From positions 1-58,409 of the forward strand of contig NZ_JAQGKL010000146.1 in NCBI RefSeq assembly GCF_028290105.1: a stretch of DNA of 58,409 nt, given 5' to 3'. Positions within the stretch are counted from its first letter, which is position 1, and each line of letters opens with the position of its first letter. The position numbers and the translations under genes were made by a program. The notes under the pieces were generated by a model that ran no database searches, was not told the DNA's origin, and saw only the letters and a list, made by a program, of their open reading frames with translations. This document shows positions 19,919 through 30,503 of this stretch, in pieces. The stretch comes from Methylobacterium sp. Its GTDB lineage: Bacteria > Pseudomonadota > Alphaproteobacteria > Rhizobiales > Beijerinckiaceae.

Positions 19919-20775
19919 ATCTCTTCGTCTTCGGCCTCGGCTTCACCGCGCGCCGCTTCGTGGAGCGCGCCCGCGACCGCTTCGCGCAGGTCCGCGCCAC
20001 GGTCACCGACCCCGCGCGTTCGGGCACGAGCGAGCTCGCCGACCTGCGGGCCTTCGGGCCGGAAAGCGACGATTCCCGCATCGCTGCGGATCTCGCCGAC
20101 ACCGACGTGCTCCTGGTCTCGGCCCCCCCGGGCCGCGACGGCGACACCGTGCTCGCCCGCTACCGCGATGCCATCGCCGGCAGCCGGATCGGCTGGATCG
20201 GCTACCTGTCCACCATCGGGGTCTACGGCGATCACGAGGGTGCCTGGATCGACGAGGACACGGCCCCGAAGCCGGTCAGCGCGCGCTCGCGCGGACGCCT
20301 CGCCGTCGAGAACGACTGGCTGGCGCTCGGGGCCGAGACGGGCAAGGCCGTGCAGGTGTTCCGGCTCTCGGGCATCTACGGGCCGGGCCGCAACCCCATC
20401 GTGAAGCTGCGCGAGGGCAAGTCGCAGCGGATCATCAAGCCAGGCCAGGTCTTCAACCGCATCCACGTGGACGACATCGCCACGACGCTGCTGGCCTCGG
20501 TCGCGCACCCCCGGAACGGCGCCACCTACAACGTCACCGACGACGAGCCGACGCCGCCGCAGGTCGTCACCGAATACGCCGCCAAACTCGCCGGCCTGCC
20601 GCTTCCGCCAGAGGTGGATTTCGAGACCGCCGATCTCAGCCCGATGGCCCGCAGCTTCTACGGCGAGAACAAGCGGGTGCGGAACCGTCTGATCCGCGAG
20701 GAACTCGGGGTCACGCTGGCCTATCCGACCTATCGCGAGGGGCTGGCCGCCCTCGTGGCGGATGCGCGGGACTGA
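19915..20775 (+). CDS. SDR family NAD(P)-binding protein (YeeZ-like)
   Basis: 286 residues. The N-terminus MNLFVFGLGFTARRF is an atypical Rossmann GxGxxA/G loop. STIGVYGDHEGAWIDE, then FRLSGIYGPGRN and FNRIHVDDIATTL, match the YeeZ/NAD-dependent epimerase group. The active-site Tyr-Lys pair of classical SDRs is not obvious (SRGRLAVEND takes its place), so a binding or non-classical role is possible. It overlaps queG by 4 bases and is surely co-translated. Substrate unknown. Confidence 0.8.
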   Translation: MNLFVFGLGFTARRFVERARDRFAQVRATVTDPARSGTSELADLRAFGPESDDSRIAADLADTDVLLVSAPPGRDGDTVLARYRDAIAGSRIGWIGYLSTIGVYGDHEGAWIDEDTAPKPVSARSRGRLAVENDWLALGAETGKAVQVFRLSGIYGPGRNPIVKLREGKSQRIIKPGQVFNRIHVDDIATTLLASVAHPRNGATYNVTDDEPTPPQVVTEYAAKLAGLPLPPEVDFETADLSPMARSFYGENKRVRNRLIREELGVTLAYPTYREGLAALVADARD

Positions 20776-20782
20776 GGCTCGC

Positions 20783-21826
20783 TCAGGCCGCCTGCCGGTT
20801 CGCGGACGGCCCGAAATGGTCGCGGTAGCGTGCCGCGATGGCCGAGACCGGTAGCACCACGAAGACGTCGGTGGTGCCGAATTGGCGGTCGACCACCGCC
20901 CCGTCGCCGAAGGTGGCGCCGACGCGGAGATACCCCTTGACCAGCGGCGGCAGCGCCTGGAGCGCGGCCTTCGGATCCACGGCTTCGCGGGCGAGGCGGT
21001 CCATCGCGACGTAGCGCTCGGGCACGGCGCGGGCGCACCAGCCTTCGGCCGCGCGGGCGTGGTGGTGCAGGAAGCTCAAAGGCAGGGCGAGGCGATCCGG
21101 ATCAGTGCCCTCCAGGCTCGCGCAGCCCAGCATGGCGTCGATGCGGTGATGCCGGACATAGGCCCAGATGCCGGCCCAGAGCAGTTCCACCGTCCGCTTC
21201 GTCCGGTAGGGCTTGAGCACGCAGGAGCGCCCCAGTTCGAGGACGCGCGCGCCCGGATTGGCCGCCATCACAGGAGCGATGTCGTACTCGCCCGCCGTGT
21301 AGAAGCCGAAGTGCCGGTCAGCCGTCTCCTGGCGCAGGAGCCGGTAGGTGCCGACCACCTTCGGCCGTGCGCGCCGGAAGGACTGGCCCGGGAAGGATTT
21401 GGCGTCCATCGCGGCGTGGTCGATGACGAGGAGGTGGTCGCAGACCACGTCGTAATCGTCGATGTCGCGGCGCGACAGCATCGCGAGCCCGCTCGGCACC
21501 GCCGACATCTCCTCGTAGAACACCCGGTAGCGCAGGCGCTGCGCCCTGCGGATCTCGGCCACCGAGGTGGCGAGGCGGACCTCCAGCGAACCGATCCGGC
21601 CGAGGCTGGGCGCGAGGCCCGGCGCGGCGGAGGGTGTCCTCAGCCGGGGCTTGAACCGGATCGGCGCCGATCCGGGCGGGAGCAGGAGGCCGCGCGGCAG
21701 GCCCGGCAATCCGGAAAGAGCCACACCGGCGGTCTTCTGCTTGAACCGGGCGAAGGGCGCGTTCACATGCGCCTCCCAGCCGTTGAGCCAGGCCGCAGAG
21801 GCATCGCGCGCGAAGTTCGGGACCAT
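20783..21826 (-). CDS. OlsB-like ornithine N-acyltransferase (GNAT/hemolysin-like)
   Basis: 347 residues. The core matches OlsB and related acyl-ACP-dependent acyltransferases: QRLRYRVFYEEMSA, DYDVVCDHLLVID, VVGTYRLLRQE, FYTAGEYDI and ELGRSCVLKPYRTK. OlsB makes lyso-ornithine lipid from ornithine and 3-hydroxyacyl-ACP; OlsA completes the lipid but is not in the window. The first 80 residues are a longer, poorly conserved extension. The ATG at 21826 (MVPNFARD) is preferred over a start 25 codons upstream. Substrate assignment is inferred from the family. Confidence 0.8.
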   Translation of the reverse strand: MVPNFARDASAAWLNGWEAHVNAPFARFKQKTAGVALSGLPGLPRGLLLPPGSAPIRFKPRLRTPSAAPGLAPSLGRIGSLEVRLATSVAEIRRAQRLRYRVFYEEMSAVPSGLAMLSRRDIDDYDVVCDHLLVIDHAAMDAKSFPGQSFRRARPKVVGTYRLLRQETADRHFGFYTAGEYDIAPVMAANPGARVLELGRSCVLKPYRTKRTVELLWAGIWAYVRHHRIDAMLGCASLEGTDPDRLALPLSFLHHHARAAEGWCARAVPERYVAMDRLAREAVDPKAALQALPPLVKGYLRVGATFGDGAVVDRQFGTTDVFVVLPVSAIAARYRDHFGPSANRQAA

Positions 21827-22030
21827 CGTCCAATCCGCCCTGTCGGGACCGCGAGGCGGGCTCCCAGCGGAGCCGCCGGCCTCGTGCCTTCGGGAGGTCA
21901 CATCATCACGAAGCGCGCACGCTTTTATGACACGGATTTTCTTTTTACCAGAGGAGCTTGCACCCCGCGCCGGTCCCGCCTTCGGCGATCACCCGATGGA
22001 TAGTCGCCGAAGGATCGAACGCGCAAAAAC

Positions 22031-22417
22031 TCAGACGAACTGGTTGAGGCCAGGGATCGCGCCGACGATCGGGCCCATGACGTCCTCGCCGGCCTTCTCG
22101 CGGCCATAGGCGAAGAGTTCCTGGCCCAGGGGCTGCATCTGGCCCATCGGGACGCCGGACGCCATCAGCTTCTGGCCGAGCGCCATGACGCCCCCGCCCA
22201 TCATGCCGCCGAGCATGCCCATCAGGCCGCCACCGCCCTCGCCGGCATTCGAATCGGCGATCGTCGTCTCCGAGCCCGGCAGGGCGCTGAGGAGCTGGCT
22301 CACCTCGGTCGCCGGCCCTTCCTTCTGCAGGAACGCCAGGATGTGCCCGATGGCAGTCTGGGCCGTCGCGGCATCGAGGCCGGTCCGGGTCGTGACGCGG
22401 GCGATCAACTCTTCCAT
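22031..22417 (-). CDS. Small Gly/Met-rich protein, unknown function
   Basis: 128 residues. The N-terminal helical half ([19 protein letters not shown], then [15 protein letters not shown]) resembles short DUF2267- or DUF2780-like helical domains. The middle is a Gly/Met run ([20 protein letters not shown]) that may insert in or sit on a membrane. The end is [15 protein letters not shown]. No firm family. It is divergent from the HerA-like ATPase, which has a similar Gly-rich segment near its own C-terminus. Confidence 0.65.
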   Translation of the reverse strand: MEELIARVTTRTGLDAATAQTAIGHILAFLQKEGPATEVSQLLSALPGSETTIADSNAGEGGGGLMGMLGGMMGGGVMALGQKLMASGVPMGQMQPLGQELFAYGREKAGEDVMGPIVGAIPGLNQFV

Positions 22418-22577
22418 CTCAACATCAGCTCCAGAACGGTCGGGGCTTAGTCCTTCCGGCCTTGCCGGCCCGAAATCAAGGCCAGGGACGGTTCCGCTGG
22501 AAAATGCCGCGCCCGGGCGCCATAACGCTCAAGGTCGGTGCCGATGCGCATCGACCGGCACGGGGGAGCGAATTGTG

Positions 22578-24110
22578 ATGCAGGGCGACGGCACGATCCT
22601 GGTCGGCAAGGCTCCGCTGAAGGATGGAACCTTGAAGCCGGAAGGCCTGACCCTCCGGCTCGCCAACCGACACGGCCTCGTGGCCGGCGCCACCGGCACC
22701 GGCAAGACCGTGACCCTGCAGGTCATGGCCGAGGGGTTCTCCAACGCGGGCGTCCCGGTCTTCGCCGCCGACATCAAGGGCGACCTGTCCGGCCTCGCGG
22801 CGGCGGGTGAATCGAAGCCGGTCTTCGTCAAGCGCGCCGAGGAGCTGGGGGTGCCCTACGAGCCCGACCGGTTTCCGGTCGTGTTCTGGGACCTGTTCGG
22901 CGACCAGGGCCACCCGATCCGCTGCACGGTGATCGAGATGGGACCGCTGCTGCTGGCGCGCCTGCTCGAACTCAGCGACACCCAGGAAGGCGTCCTCAAC
23001 ATCGCTTTCCGGGTCGCCGACGACAACAAGTGGCCCGTCCTCGACCTCAAGGATCTGCGGGCCCTGCTCCTTTATCTCACCGAGAACCTGAAGGCGGTCT
23101 CGGGGCAGTACGGCAACGTCTCGGCGGCCTCCGTCGGTGCGATTCAGCGTCAACTCCTGATGCTGGAGAACCAGGGCGCCGACCGCTTCTTCGGCGAGCC
23201 GGCGCTGGATCTCAACGACTTCATGCGCGTCGACCGCGAGGGCCGGGGCATCGTCAACATGCTGGCCGCCGACAAGCTGATGCAGCGGCCGCGCCTCTAC
23301 GCCTCGTTCCTGCTCTGGATGCTCTCCGAGCTCTTCGAGCAGCTGCCCGAGGTCGGCGACCTCGACAAGCCCAAGCTCGTGTTCTTCTTCGACGAGGCGC
23401 ACCTGCTGTTCGACGATGCGCCCAAAGCCCTGCTGGACGCGGTTGAACAGGTGGTGCGCCTGATCCGCTCGAAGGGGGTCGGCGTCTACTTCGTCACGCA
23501 GAATCCCCTCGACGTACCGGAATCGGTGCTCGGGCAACTCGGCAATCGGGTGCAGCACGCGCTTCGCGCCTTCACGCCACGCGACCAGCGCGCCGTGAAG
23601 GCCGCCGCCGAGACGTTCCGTCAGAACCCCGGCTTCGATGTCGCCCAGGCGATCACCGAACTCGGTGTCGGAGAGGCCCTGGTGAGTTTTCTCGAGGCCA
23701 AGGGCACGCCTTCGGTGGTGGAGCGCGCCCTGATCGCGCCGCCGCAGGGGCGCGTCGGCCCCATCACCCCGGCCGAGCGCGCGGACCTGATCGCCAAGAG
23801 CCCGGTGCGCGGCAAGTACGACGAGTCCGTGGACAACGAGAGCGCCTACGAGATGCTGGCTGCCCGCAAGGGGCTCGACGCGGGCGGTGCCGACGGGAAT
23901 GCGGGCTCCGAGGGGGGCTTGGGCGGCATGCTCGGCGGATGGCTCGGCGGCGTGCTGGGCACCAAGCCGGCGGGCAAGGGCCGACGCCCGGCGCCGGGGC
24001 TCGCCGAGCAGGTTCTGGGCAACGCCGCCCGCTCCATGGCCCGCAAGGTCGGCACCGAAGTGGGGAATGCGATCCTGCGCAACGTGCTGGGTGGGTTGAC
24101 GAAGCGGTGA
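22578..24110 (+). CDS. HerA-like ATPase (DUF853 family)
   Basis: 510 residues. Walker A is GATGTGKT at 37-44, Walker B is [14 protein letters not shown] sensor-like segment follows ([18 protein letters not shown]) and an Arg-finger-like region [18 protein letters not shown]. This is the DUF853 branch of HerA/FtsK-type ATPases, widely conserved but of unknown job; DNA handling has been proposed. The C-terminus is Gly-rich with hydrophobic repeats ([16 protein letters not shown]), then ends in a basic helix. GGGGGAG lies 10 bases ahead of the ATG; a GTG directly before it is an alternative start. Confidence 0.88.
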   Translation: MQGDGTILVGKAPLKDGTLKPEGLTLRLANRHGLVAGATGTGKTVTLQVMAEGFSNAGVPVFAADIKGDLSGLAAAGESKPVFVKRAEELGVPYEPDRFPVVFWDLFGDQGHPIRCTVIEMGPLLLARLLELSDTQEGVLNIAFRVADDNKWPVLDLKDLRALLLYLTENLKAVSGQYGNVSAASVGAIQRQLLMLENQGADRFFGEPALDLNDFMRVDREGRGIVNMLAADKLMQRPRLYASFLLWMLSELFEQLPEVGDLDKPKLVFFFDEAHLLFDDAPKALLDAVEQVVRLIRSKGVGVYFVTQNPLDVPESVLGQLGNRVQHALRAFTPRDQRAVKAAAETFRQNPGFDVAQAITELGVGEALVSFLEAKGTPSVVERALIAPPQGRVGPITPAERADLIAKSPVRGKYDESVDNESAYEMLAARKGLDAGGADGNAGSEGGLGGMLGGWLGGVLGTKPAGKGRRPAPGLAEQVLGNAARSMARKVGTEVGNAILRNVLGGLTKR

Positions 24111-24155
24111 GTGGGTCGCCGCGGTCTCGGCTGCCGCGACTTGGCTGCCGCGACA

Positions 24156-24185
24156 TTGACAAATCACCCCATACCCGCCTATCCA
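24156..24185 (+). promoter_or_regulatory. Candidate sigma-70 promoter of rplU
   Basis: A perfect -35 TTGACA at 24156-24161 is followed after 18 bases by a weak -10, TATCCA, at 24180-24185. It lies about 150 bases upstream of rplU and beyond the end of the ATPase gene. The poor -10 is the main doubt. Confidence 0.55.
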
Positions 24186-24193
24186 CCGTCGCT

Positions 24194-24222
24194 CGCGCGA
24201 CTTCCTCGACGAAGTTCGCGCG
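24194..24222 (+). other. Hairpin in the rplU leader
   Basis: An imperfect inverted repeat: 11 pairs with one bulged T, loop of 6, arms at 24194-24204 and 24211-24222. It is just downstream of the candidate promoter, so it would be at the start of the rplU transcript. It could be an autoregulatory leader, or an inefficient terminator of the gene before. Confidence 0.4.
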
Positions 24223-24334
24223 TTTCGCGTTCGCGCATCGCTCGATCGGTGTTCGCGGATGACCTGAACAAGAAGACGGTCCAGGATTCGCCGCGAGGCG
24301 CGCCGGAGGCCGGCAGAGAACACGAGAGAGAACG

Positions 24335-24649
24335 ATGTTCGCAGTCATCAAGACGGGCGGCAAGCAGTACCGCGTTGCCGCCAACGACACCATCACGATC
24401 GCCACCCTGGAAGGCGAGGCCGGTTCGGCCGTCACCTTCGGTGACGTGCTCCTGTTCACGAACGGCGAAGGCGCCACCCAGGTCGGCGCGCCGCTGCTCT
24501 CGGGCATCAGCGTCACCGGCGAGATCGTCAGCCATGGCCGCGACGCGAAGGTCATCGCCTTCAAGAAGCGCCGCCGCCAGAACTCCCGCCGCAAGCGGGG
24601 CCACCGGCAGCACCACACGGTGGTGCGCATCACCGGCATCAGCGCCTGA
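24335..24649 (+). CDS. rplU: 50S ribosomal protein L21
   Basis: 104 residues, normal length. It opens with MFAVIKTGGKQYRV and ends with the basic tail KKRRRQNSRRKRGHRQHHT, then VVRITGISA. L21 binds 23S rRNA domain I. GAGAGAACG stands ahead of the ATG. It leads the usual rplU-rpmA-obgE order. Confidence 0.98.
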   Translation: MFAVIKTGGKQYRVAANDTITIATLEGEAGSAVTFGDVLLFTNGEGATQVGAPLLSGISVTGEIVSHGRDAKVIAFKKRRRQNSRRKRGHRQHHTVVRITGISA

Positions 24650-24688
24650 CGATCCGACCTGAGATTCAAGAATTCGGAGTGATTTCCC

Positions 24689-24955
24689 ATGGCCCATAAA
24701 AAAGCAGGCGGCTCGTCCCGCAACGGCCGCGACTCGGCCGGCCAGCGCCTCGGCGTGAAGAAGTTCGGTTCCGAGGCGGTCATCCCGGGCAACATCATCG
24801 TGCGCCAGCGCGGCACCAAGTGGCACCCCGGCACCAATGTCGGCATCGGTACCGACCACACCCTGTTCGCCAAGGTCGCCGGCCGCGTGCTGTTCGAGAC
24901 GAAGCGCGGGCGCGCCTTCGTCACGGTCGTGCCGGTTCAGGAAGCCGCCGAGTAA
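24689..24955 (+). CDS. rpmA: 50S ribosomal protein L27
   Basis: 88 residues. The N-terminus [20 protein letters not shown] is the flexible tail that reaches the peptidyl-transferase centre. It has the direct MAHKK start and not the cleaved extension seen in Firmicutes. It lies 39 bases after rplU and is probably translated from the same message. The region that follows, before obgE, holds a strong hairpin. Confidence 0.98.
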   Translation: MAHKKAGGSSRNGRDSAGQRLGVKKFGSEAVIPGNIIVRQRGTKWHPGTNVGIGTDHTLFAKVAGRVLFETKRGRAFVTVVPVQEAAE

Positions 24956-26140
<1,185 letters not shown>

Positions 26141-26297
26141 GCGACGGACGGCCCGAGATGCGCTGGCATCGGGGTCGTTCGAGCGAGCAGGCGAGGATTG
26201 CCATGATCAGGCGATGGAACGATGCCGTTGCCAAGTAGGCCGCCCTTCCGCTCCTGTTCAAGGGCGACGACTTCGGGCAAACCGATATGATCCCCGC

Positions 26298-27434
26298 ATG
26301 GCCGCCGACGTGACGATCCCCAACCTCCAAGATTTCCGCCGCATCGTCATCAAGGTCGGCTCGGCCCTCCTCGTGGACCGGGCGCGCGGGCGCCTGCGCC
26401 ACGCCTGGCTCGCGGCGCTCGCCGAGGACATCGCCGATCTGCATGCCAGCGGCGCCGACGTGCTAGTGGTCTCGTCGGGCGCGATCGCGCTCGGCCGCAC
26501 GGTTCTCGGCTACCCCCCCGGCACCCTGCGCCTGGAGGAGAGCCAGGCCGCCGCCGCCGTGGGTCAGATCGCGCTGGCGCGCCACTGGTCGGAGGCGCTG
26601 GGGCACCACGGCATCGCCGCCGGGCAGATCCTGGTGACGCCGCAGGACACGGAGGAGCGCCGGCGCTACCTCAACGCCCGTGCCACGGTGCTGAAGCTCC
26701 TCGAAGTGCGCGCCGTGCCGGTGGTCAACGAGAACGACACGGTGGCGACCTCGGAGATCCGCTACGGCGACAACGACCGGCTCGCCGCGCGCGTCGCCAC
26801 CATGATCGGCGCCGACGTGCTGGTGCTGTTCTCCGACATCGACGGCCTTTACACGGCCCCGCCCCACACCGACCCGCAGGCGCGCCATCTCCCCCTGATC
26901 GAGCGGATCACCCCGGAGATCGAGGCGATGGCCGGCGGCCCGGCCTCGGAACTCTCGCGCGGCGGCATGCGCACGAAGGTCGAGGCGGCCAAGATCGCCG
27001 CGAGCGGCGGCACCCACATGATCATCGCCGACGGGCGCGAGAAGAACCCCCTGCGCAGCATCCTCAAGGGCGGGCGCTGCAGCTGGTTCCTGTCCGGCTC
27101 CAACCCCGTCACCGCCCGCAAGAGCTGGATCGCGGGTTCGCTGGAACCGCGCGGCATCCTCACCGTCGACGCGGGCGCTGCCCGGGCGCTCCAGGGCGGC
27201 GCCAGCCTGCTGCCGGTGGGCGTCACCCGCGTTCAGGGCGGCTTCGGGCGGGGCGATGCCGTGGTGATCCGCGACGAGGCCGGGCGGACCCTCGGACGGG
27301 GGCTCGTCGCCTATGACAGCGATCAGGCCCTGCGCATCATCGGGCGTCCGAGCCGCGAGATCGCGGACCTTCTCACCCATCCGGGCCGGGCGGAAATGGT
27401 GCATCGCGATGACCTCGCGATGGTTGGGGAATAG
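26298..27434 (+). CDS. proB: Glutamate 5-kinase
   Basis: 378 residues. The kinase domain has [20 protein letters not shown] and the [21 protein letters not shown] active-site segment (20-residue core [20 protein letters not shown]). A C-terminal PUA domain follows ([13 protein letters not shown] to [15 protein letters not shown]). It makes gamma-glutamyl phosphate, the first step of proline synthesis, and works with ProA, the next gene. It is 157 bases after obgE, a common order in Rhizobiales. The ATG at 26298 gives [15 protein letters not shown]. Confidence 0.97.
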   Translation: MAADVTIPNLQDFRRIVIKVGSALLVDRARGRLRHAWLAALAEDIADLHASGADVLVVSSGAIALGRTVLGYPPGTLRLEESQAAAAVGQIALARHWSEALGHHGIAAGQILVTPQDTEERRRYLNARATVLKLLEVRAVPVVNENDTVATSEIRYGDNDRLAARVATMIGADVLVLFSDIDGLYTAPPHTDPQARHLPLIERITPEIEAMAGGPASELSRGGMRTKVEAAKIAASGGTHMIIADGREKNPLRSILKGGRCSWFLSGSNPVTARKSWIAGSLEPRGILTVDAGAARALQGGASLLPVGVTRVQGGFGRGDAVVIRDEAGRTLGRGLVAYDSDQALRIIGRPSREIADLLTHPGRAEMVHRDDLAMVGE

Positions 27435-27532
27435 CCGCTCTGTCAGCGGGAATGCTTGTTTTTGCGGCGCGCGACGTGGCATGACGGGCGGGAACACATG
27501 GCGGCCGCGCCCTTTTCGCGACGGTCGCGAGG

Positions 27533-28840
27533 ATGAAGGCCGTGCCCGTTCTGAACCTGCGCACCGATTTTGCTCCCCCCGGTGATCTCTCCGCCGAGAT
27601 GAACGCCATCGGCCGGCGCGCCCGCGCCGCCGCCCGCAAAATCGCCCTCGCCCCAGCCCAGACCAAGGACACCGCGCTTCGGCTCATCTCCGAGCGCCTG
27701 CGCGCCGAGCGTGACACCATCCTCGCCGAGAATGCCCGCGACGTGGAGGCGGCGCGCGCCGCTGGCCAGACTCAGGCGCTCATCGACCGCCTGACCCTCG
27801 ACGCGGGCCGCCTCGACGCCATTGCCGACGCCGTCGCCAAGATCGGCGCGCTGCCCGACCCCGTCGGCCGGCAGGTGGCGGCCTTCGAGCGGCCCAACGG
27901 CCTGCTGATCGAGCGCATCGCCGTGCCGCTCGGCGTGATCGGCGTCATCTTCGAGAGCCGCCCCAACGTCACGGCCGATGCCGGCGCGCTCTGTCTCAAG
28001 GCCGGCAATGCCGCCATCCTGCGGGCGGGCTCCGACAGTCACCGCTCGGCCATGGCCATCGCCCGCGCCATGCGGGCCGGGCTGGAGGCCGCGGGCCTCC
28101 CCGCCGACGCGATCCAGATCGTGCCGACCCGGGACCGTGCGGCTGTGGGCGCCATGCTGTCGGGTCTCGATGGCGGCATCGACGTCATCGTGCCCCGCGG
28201 CGGACGCGGTCTCGTGGAGCGGGTCCACGCCGAGGCCCGCGTACCGGTCTTCGCCCATCTCGACGGTATCTGCCACGTCTACGTGGCGGCTGGCGCCGAC
28301 CTCGACATGGCCCAGACCGTGGTCCTGAACAGCAAGATGCGCCGCACCGGCATCTGCGGCGCCGCCGAGACGCTGCTGGTCGACCGCGCCTGCGCGGGCA
28401 CGCACCTCGCGCCGCTCGTCACCGCCCTGCTGGAATCCGGCTGCGCCGTGCGCGGCGACGCGGCCACGCAGGCCGTGGACGCCCGGGTGAGCGCCGCCAC
28501 CGACGCCGACTGGCGCACCGAGTACCTCGATGCGATCATCGCGGTGCGGGTGGTCGACGGCCTCGACGCGGCCATCGACCACATCGAGACCAACGGATCG
28601 CATCACACCGACGCGATCATCACCGACGACACGGCCGAGGCCGCGCGCTTTCTGGCCGAGGTGGACTCCGCCATCGTCACGCACAACGCCTCGACCCAGT
28701 TCGCCGATGGCGGCGAGTTCGGATTCGGCGCCGAGATCGGCATCGCCACGGGCCGCATGCACGCGCGGGGACCCGTGGGCGTCGAGCAACTGACTACCTT
28801 CAAGTACCGCGTCCACGGGAACGGGCAGACGCGTCCTTGA
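27533..28840 (+). CDS. proA: Gamma-glutamyl phosphate reductase
   Basis: 435 residues of the aldehyde dehydrogenase superfamily. Visible are [20 protein letters not shown] and the catalytic Cys in [17 protein letters not shown]. The C-terminus has [20 protein letters not shown] and [13 protein letters not shown], diagnostic of ProA. It reduces gamma-glutamyl phosphate with NADPH to glutamate semialdehyde. Start at [13 protein letters not shown]; a GTG three codons later is possible. Proline genes proB and proA are separated by 98 bases. Confidence 0.97.
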   Translation: MKAVPVLNLRTDFAPPGDLSAEMNAIGRRARAAARKIALAPAQTKDTALRLISERLRAERDTILAENARDVEAARAAGQTQALIDRLTLDAGRLDAIADAVAKIGALPDPVGRQVAAFERPNGLLIERIAVPLGVIGVIFESRPNVTADAGALCLKAGNAAILRAGSDSHRSAMAIARAMRAGLEAAGLPADAIQIVPTRDRAAVGAMLSGLDGGIDVIVPRGGRGLVERVHAEARVPVFAHLDGICHVYVAAGADLDMAQTVVLNSKMRRTGICGAAETLLVDRACAGTHLAPLVTALLESGCAVRGDAATQAVDARVSAATDADWRTEYLDAIIAVRVVDGLDAAIDHIETNGSHHTDAIITDDTAEAARFLAEVDSAIVTHNASTQFADGGEFGFGAEIGIATGRMHARGPVGVEQLTTFKYRVHGNGQTRP

Positions 28841-28870
28841 CGCGTCGTCCACTGCGGAATCCAGGCCCCG

Positions 28871-29494
28871 ATGCGCCTTGACGCGTCGGGGCCTGCGCAC
28901 CTGCCCCCCGTCGCGCCGGGCCTACGCATCGGCCTCTATGGCGGCTCCTTCAATCCGGCCCATCTCGGGCACCGGCATGTCAGCCTCGTCGCCCTGAAGC
29001 GGCTGCGGCTCGACCGGGTCTGGTGGATGGTCACGCCGGGCAATCCGCTGAAGGACAGGGGCGATTTGGCCGCCATCGACACGCGCGTCGCGCGGGCAGG
29101 CCGGGTCGCCGATCATCCACGCATCGCGGTCACGGATTTCGAATCGCGGATCGGCGCGCGCTACACCCGCCAGAGTCTGCGCTTCCTCACGCGACGCAAT
29201 CCGGCCGTTCGTTTCGTCTGGATCATGGGCGCCGACAGTCTCGCGACATTTCATCGCTGGCAGGGATTTGCCGAGATCGCGCGCCTGATGCCAATCGCGA
29301 TCATCGACCGGCCGGGCTTTACCCTGACGGCGCCGGCCGCCCGCGCCGCCCGAAGGCTGGCACGCTGGCGCATTTCCGAATCGGACGCGGGCGGCCTCGC
29401 CGATCGGGCCGCGCCCGCCTGGGTCTTCCTGCACGGCCCCCGCTCGACCCTCTCGTCGACGGCGCTTCGGGCCAGACCCGCTCGGGGCGAATAG
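28871..29494 (+). CDS. nadD: Nicotinate-nucleotide adenylyltransferase
   Basis: 207 residues. The nucleotidyltransferase motif is GGSFNPAHLGHRHVS. WWMVTPGNPLKD, then FVWIMGADSLATFHRW, match NadD. The second motif near the end is STLSSTALRARP, corresponding to ISSTxxR. It joins ATP and nicotinate mononucleotide to give NaAD in NAD synthesis. The chain obg-proB-proA-nadD-rsfS-rlmH is conserved in alphaproteobacteria. The start codon region overlaps a 13-base direct repeat shared with the end of proA. Confidence 0.95.
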   Translation: MRLDASGPAHLPPVAPGLRIGLYGGSFNPAHLGHRHVSLVALKRLRLDRVWWMVTPGNPLKDRGDLAAIDTRVARAGRVADHPRIAVTDFESRIGARYTRQSLRFLTRRNPAVRFVWIMGADSLATFHRWQGFAEIARLMPIAIIDRPGFTLTAPAARAARRLARWRISESDAGGLADRAAPAWVFLHGPRSTLSSTALRARPARGE

Positions 29495-29557
29495 GCAGGC
29501 CATGGAAAAGGCAAGTGCCACGTTCCACTTTCGGGCCAATCAGGGTACGGTGGCGGG

Positions 29558-29986
29558 ATGACGATGGCGATTGCAGGAATCCAGACGCTGAACGACGCGG
29601 TCCAGACCGGAGCCCCGGGCTCCGAAGACTCCACGAACCGGAAGATCGACGATCTTCGGAGCCTCGCCCTCGACTGCCTCGAGGACATGAAGGCCGAAGA
29701 GACGATCGAAATCGATCTCATGGGCCGGACCTCCCTGGCCGATACGATGATCATCACCTCCGGCCGCTCCCAGCGCCATGTCGGCGCGATCGCGGATCGC
29801 GTCCTGCAGGAAATCAAGGCCAAGGGCCTCGGCACTGCCCGGGTCGAGGGCATGCCGGCCTGCGACTGGGTGCTGATCGATGCCGGTGACATCATCGTTC
29901 ACATCTTCCGCCCGGAAGTGCGCGGTTTCTACAATCTCGAGAAGATGTGGGGCGCCGATCGTCCCGCCGCGGCCCTGGCCGAGTGA
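29558..29986 (+). CDS. rsfS: Ribosomal silencing factor RsfS
   Basis: 142 residues. After a variable first 28 residues the RsfS fold begins (DDLRSLALDCLEDMKAEET), with MIITSGRSQRHVGAIADRV, and ends GDIIVHIFRPEVRGFYNLEK then MWG. RsfS binds L14 on the 50S subunit and blocks joining with 30S during starvation. It lies between nadD and rlmH, its usual place. Confidence 0.96.
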   Translation: MTMAIAGIQTLNDAVQTGAPGSEDSTNRKIDDLRSLALDCLEDMKAEETIEIDLMGRTSLADTMIITSGRSQRHVGAIADRVLQEIKAKGLGTARVEGMPACDWVLIDAGDIIVHIFRPEVRGFYNLEKMWGADRPAAALAE

Positions 29987-29999
29987 GCCTCGGCGCCGC

Positions 30000-30503
30000 G
30001 TGCGCCTGCTCGTGGCGGCGGTCGGCCGCCTGAAGCCCGGCCCGGAGCGGGACCTCGCCGCGCGCTACCGCGAACGCGCCGCACAGGTGGGCCGCTCCCT
30101 CGGCTTCACCGCCTGCGATGTCGCCGAAATCCCCGAGAGCCGGGCGCGCCGCGCGCCGGATCGCGCATCGGAGGAAGCAACGGCCATCCTGGGCCACGCT
30201 TCGGCCACCGGCATGGTGCTCGCCGTCTACGACGAGCGCGGCCGGTCCGACCTCACCAGCGAGGCCATTGCCGAGCGTGTCGGAACGTGGCGCGATGCCG
30301 GGCGCTCAGGCTTGGTCCTGGCCATCGGCGGCGCCGACGGGCTCGATCCGGCGGTGCGGGCGCGCGCCGAGCTGAGCCTGTCCTTCGGAGCCGCCACCTT
30401 GCCGCACGGGCTTGTGCGCGTGCTGGCCCTGGAGCAGGTGTATCGCACGCTGACGATCCTCGCCGGCCATCCCTATCACCGCGGAAACCTCGACGAGCGA
30501 TGA
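30000..30503 (+). CDS. rlmH: 23S rRNA pseudouridine-1915 N3-methyltransferase RlmH
   Basis: 167 residues from a GTG start (MRLLVAAVGRLKPGPE). The SPOUT knot is shown by LVLAIGGADGLDP and the C-terminal LPHGLVRVLALEQVYR, then HPYHRGN. RlmH methylates pseudouridine 1915 in helix 69 of 23S rRNA, acting on whole ribosomes. The GTG is 13 bases after the rsfS stop. The last codons overlap the start of the next gene as ATGA. Confidence 0.95.
   Translation: MRLLVAAVGRLKPGPERDLAARYRERAAQVGRSLGFTACDVAEIPESRARRAPDRASEEATAILGHASATGMVLAVYDERGRSDLTSEAIAERVGTWRDAGRSGLVLAIGGADGLDPAVRARAELSLSFGAATLPHGLVRVLALEQVYRTLTILAGHPYHRGNLDER

Noticed and set aside
28835..28888. 13-bp direct repeat (CCTTGACGCGTCG) at the proA end and nadD start
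   Set aside because: Two copies 41 bases apart with no further structure; may be chance in GC-rich coding sequence.
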